Part shown: positions 62,815 to 64,000 of the stretch, one piece after another
Position numbering within the stretch: position 1 is the first letter of the stretch
Layout of the letters: the number at the start of each line of letters is the position of its first letter
DNA from: Skeletonema tropicum
Lineage: Eukaryota > Bacillariophyta > Thalassiosirophyceae > Thalassiosirales > Thalassiosiraceae
DNA: 64,000 nt
Assembly: GCA_037178625.1 (NCBI GenBank)
Contig: JAWZXG010000025.1
Coordinates: 62,001 to 126,000 of the forward strand
Reading direction: 5' to 3'
Translations under genes and position numbers: made by a program
Notes under the pieces: model-generated
What the model saw: the letters and a program-made list of their open reading frames with translations, nothing else
Told to the model about the DNA's origin: nothing
The model's database searches: none

Positions 62815-64000
62815 AGTTGCAGCTTGAACGTACATCTACTTAGCATGCAGTCAACATAACCACAATTTTAATTTATATTATTATTGTCATGTTCGAATTA
62901 GTCTTTATATAGATAGTTGGGACATGCAATGTGTTGAAAAGGATGATTTGGAAACAACTAAGGATTCAGGACGGAATCATTGCACTCGGTATTGTTGTCG
63001 TGTCTGATTTATTAGATGAATAGCAGCGCAATGCATCAAATATATTTCATCGCAACTAATGGGAAATATGAAAAGTTCAAACTTGAAGAATGTATCATCT
63101 GCCGAACCTCGATGGTTTCCTGCGGATACTCTTCTCGCTGACATGAAGACACAAGATGAAACTGTCGATGATGATAAACAATCAAGATGGATTGGAATGT
63201 AGCATCTCGTATACAAAATGGTCGCAACAGATGATGGCAGAAAGTGTGATGAAGGATACATGATGATGTTGTGATGCAAGCTGTCAGATGCAATGAGTAG
63301 TATAATTCCAGACTATACAAGCAGCAAATATTAAAATATTGGACGATAGAAGGCATCGCGTATATATTATATATGTATATACATGCAACAAGCGAAAGAT
63401 TTGAAGTGGATATGACGGTGAAAAGTAGAGCAAATGAATGAATTAGATGTAAACCTTTCAAACCTGCTTCTATATCAGCACAACAACTCAATGTACCTAA
63501 CAAATACCTCCACAAATACCTCCAAGCATCAATAGATAAAATTGCATGGTCTATTTATGCAAATACCCTTCGCCAGTTTAATTATTGATGCTTACTGTTC
63601 ATCACAGTCAAGTATCCAGGCGTTCTAGACAATTCATATATTGTTGCAACAAGAATGAGCGACGACTGTAGCTTAGTATGGCTTGATCTCTATTTCATTT
63701 GACTCTATTCCAGTCCAATAGCTTTCGCTCACAATTGGGAAACATATATATTTACCACTACGACAATGAGATCTTGTTTGCTTTCGAATGCAGTTCCATT
63801 TTTGTACATTCTACACAACATGTCCTGTAAATAGTTGAATAGTATATCCATATGCAGCACACTATTCAGCCTCCACCATCGCCATAATGATCAAAATATT
63901 ATAGATATTCCATTCTTATTTATTGTTGATGGTGTGCCTGATGAGATGTTACTTCTTGTTGCGTGCGCATGCATTGTCTACGAGATGTGTCCTCTTCCAT
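62815..64000. other. AT-rich end of the window without a recognised gene
   Basis: Only short frames, and a TATATATTATATATGTATAT tract near 63362. I see no domain, RNA gene or transposon end. Confidence 0.4.

Noticed and set aside
2150..64000. CRISPR arrays, tRNA and rRNA genes
   Set aside because: No regular short repeats with unique spacers, no cloverleaf with a TTC-type T-loop, and no rRNA-like conserved blocks were seen on either strand.

Overview
The window looks like nuclear DNA of a diatom, probably a centric species. The evidence is short GT-AG introns (about 70-135 nt), an ATAF-type plastid targeting motif at a predicted signal-peptide cleavage site (gene at 35066), a Copia pol of the type I know from diatoms and related algae, and long stretches of transposon-derived DNA between compact genes. 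Housekeeping genes anchor the assignment: Sec61 gamma, ribosomal protein uL18/L5, a puromycin-sensitive-type M1 aminopeptidase, an RluA-type pseudouridine synthase, an mTERF-like protein, a nucleotide-sugar transporter and a dCMP-deaminase-type gene.

Layout. 1-10 kb is gene-poor: a small secreted protein, a decayed MULE-type fragment, a tandem dCMP deaminase whose first domain is broken by a 5-bp duplication, a lysine-rich protein and Sec61 gamma. 10.8-28.0 kb is a repeat island. A Copia element on the minus strand (gag 18.3-19.9 kb, pol 10.8-14.4 kb) is split in its protease region by a 3.9-kb element carrying part of a PIF1-like helicase. A second, nearly identical copy lies in inverted orientation at 20.8-24.7 kb. 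LTR-like segments and an array of units of about 180 bp (25.1-28.0 kb) complete the island. 28.4-57 kb is the gene-rich part.

The most interesting region is 31.4-52.1 kb. It holds five genes or gene remnants, in both orientations, that encode Golgi-type membrane enzymes (glycosyltransferases and sulfotransferases). They share a roughly 55-residue six-cysteine module, C-x2-C-x(17-22)-C-x16-C-x9-C-C, of which I count seven copies. The catalytic domains beside the module differ: a GT-A fold with a YLDAG motif, GT10-like and GT10 fucosyltransferases, GT25-like, GT31 and sulfotransferases. At least two loci are bimodular, with enzyme 1 and a second Cys module plus enzyme 2 in one chain; in one of these the halves are joined by a well-supported 74-nt intron. 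A Golgi nucleotide-sugar transporter gene lies just upstream at 28.4-29.7 kb. I infer a locally expanding, shuffling set of secretory-pathway glycan-modifying enzymes, plausibly acting on cell-wall or mucilage glycans.

57-63 kb is again transposon-rich: an internally deleted piggyBac-like transposase and two short elements with terminal inverted repeats, one with a perfect 8-bp target duplication. Another such element lies at 29.9-31.4 kb. Each of these three elements carries one unrecognised ORF. I found no tRNA or rRNA genes and no CRISPR arrays.
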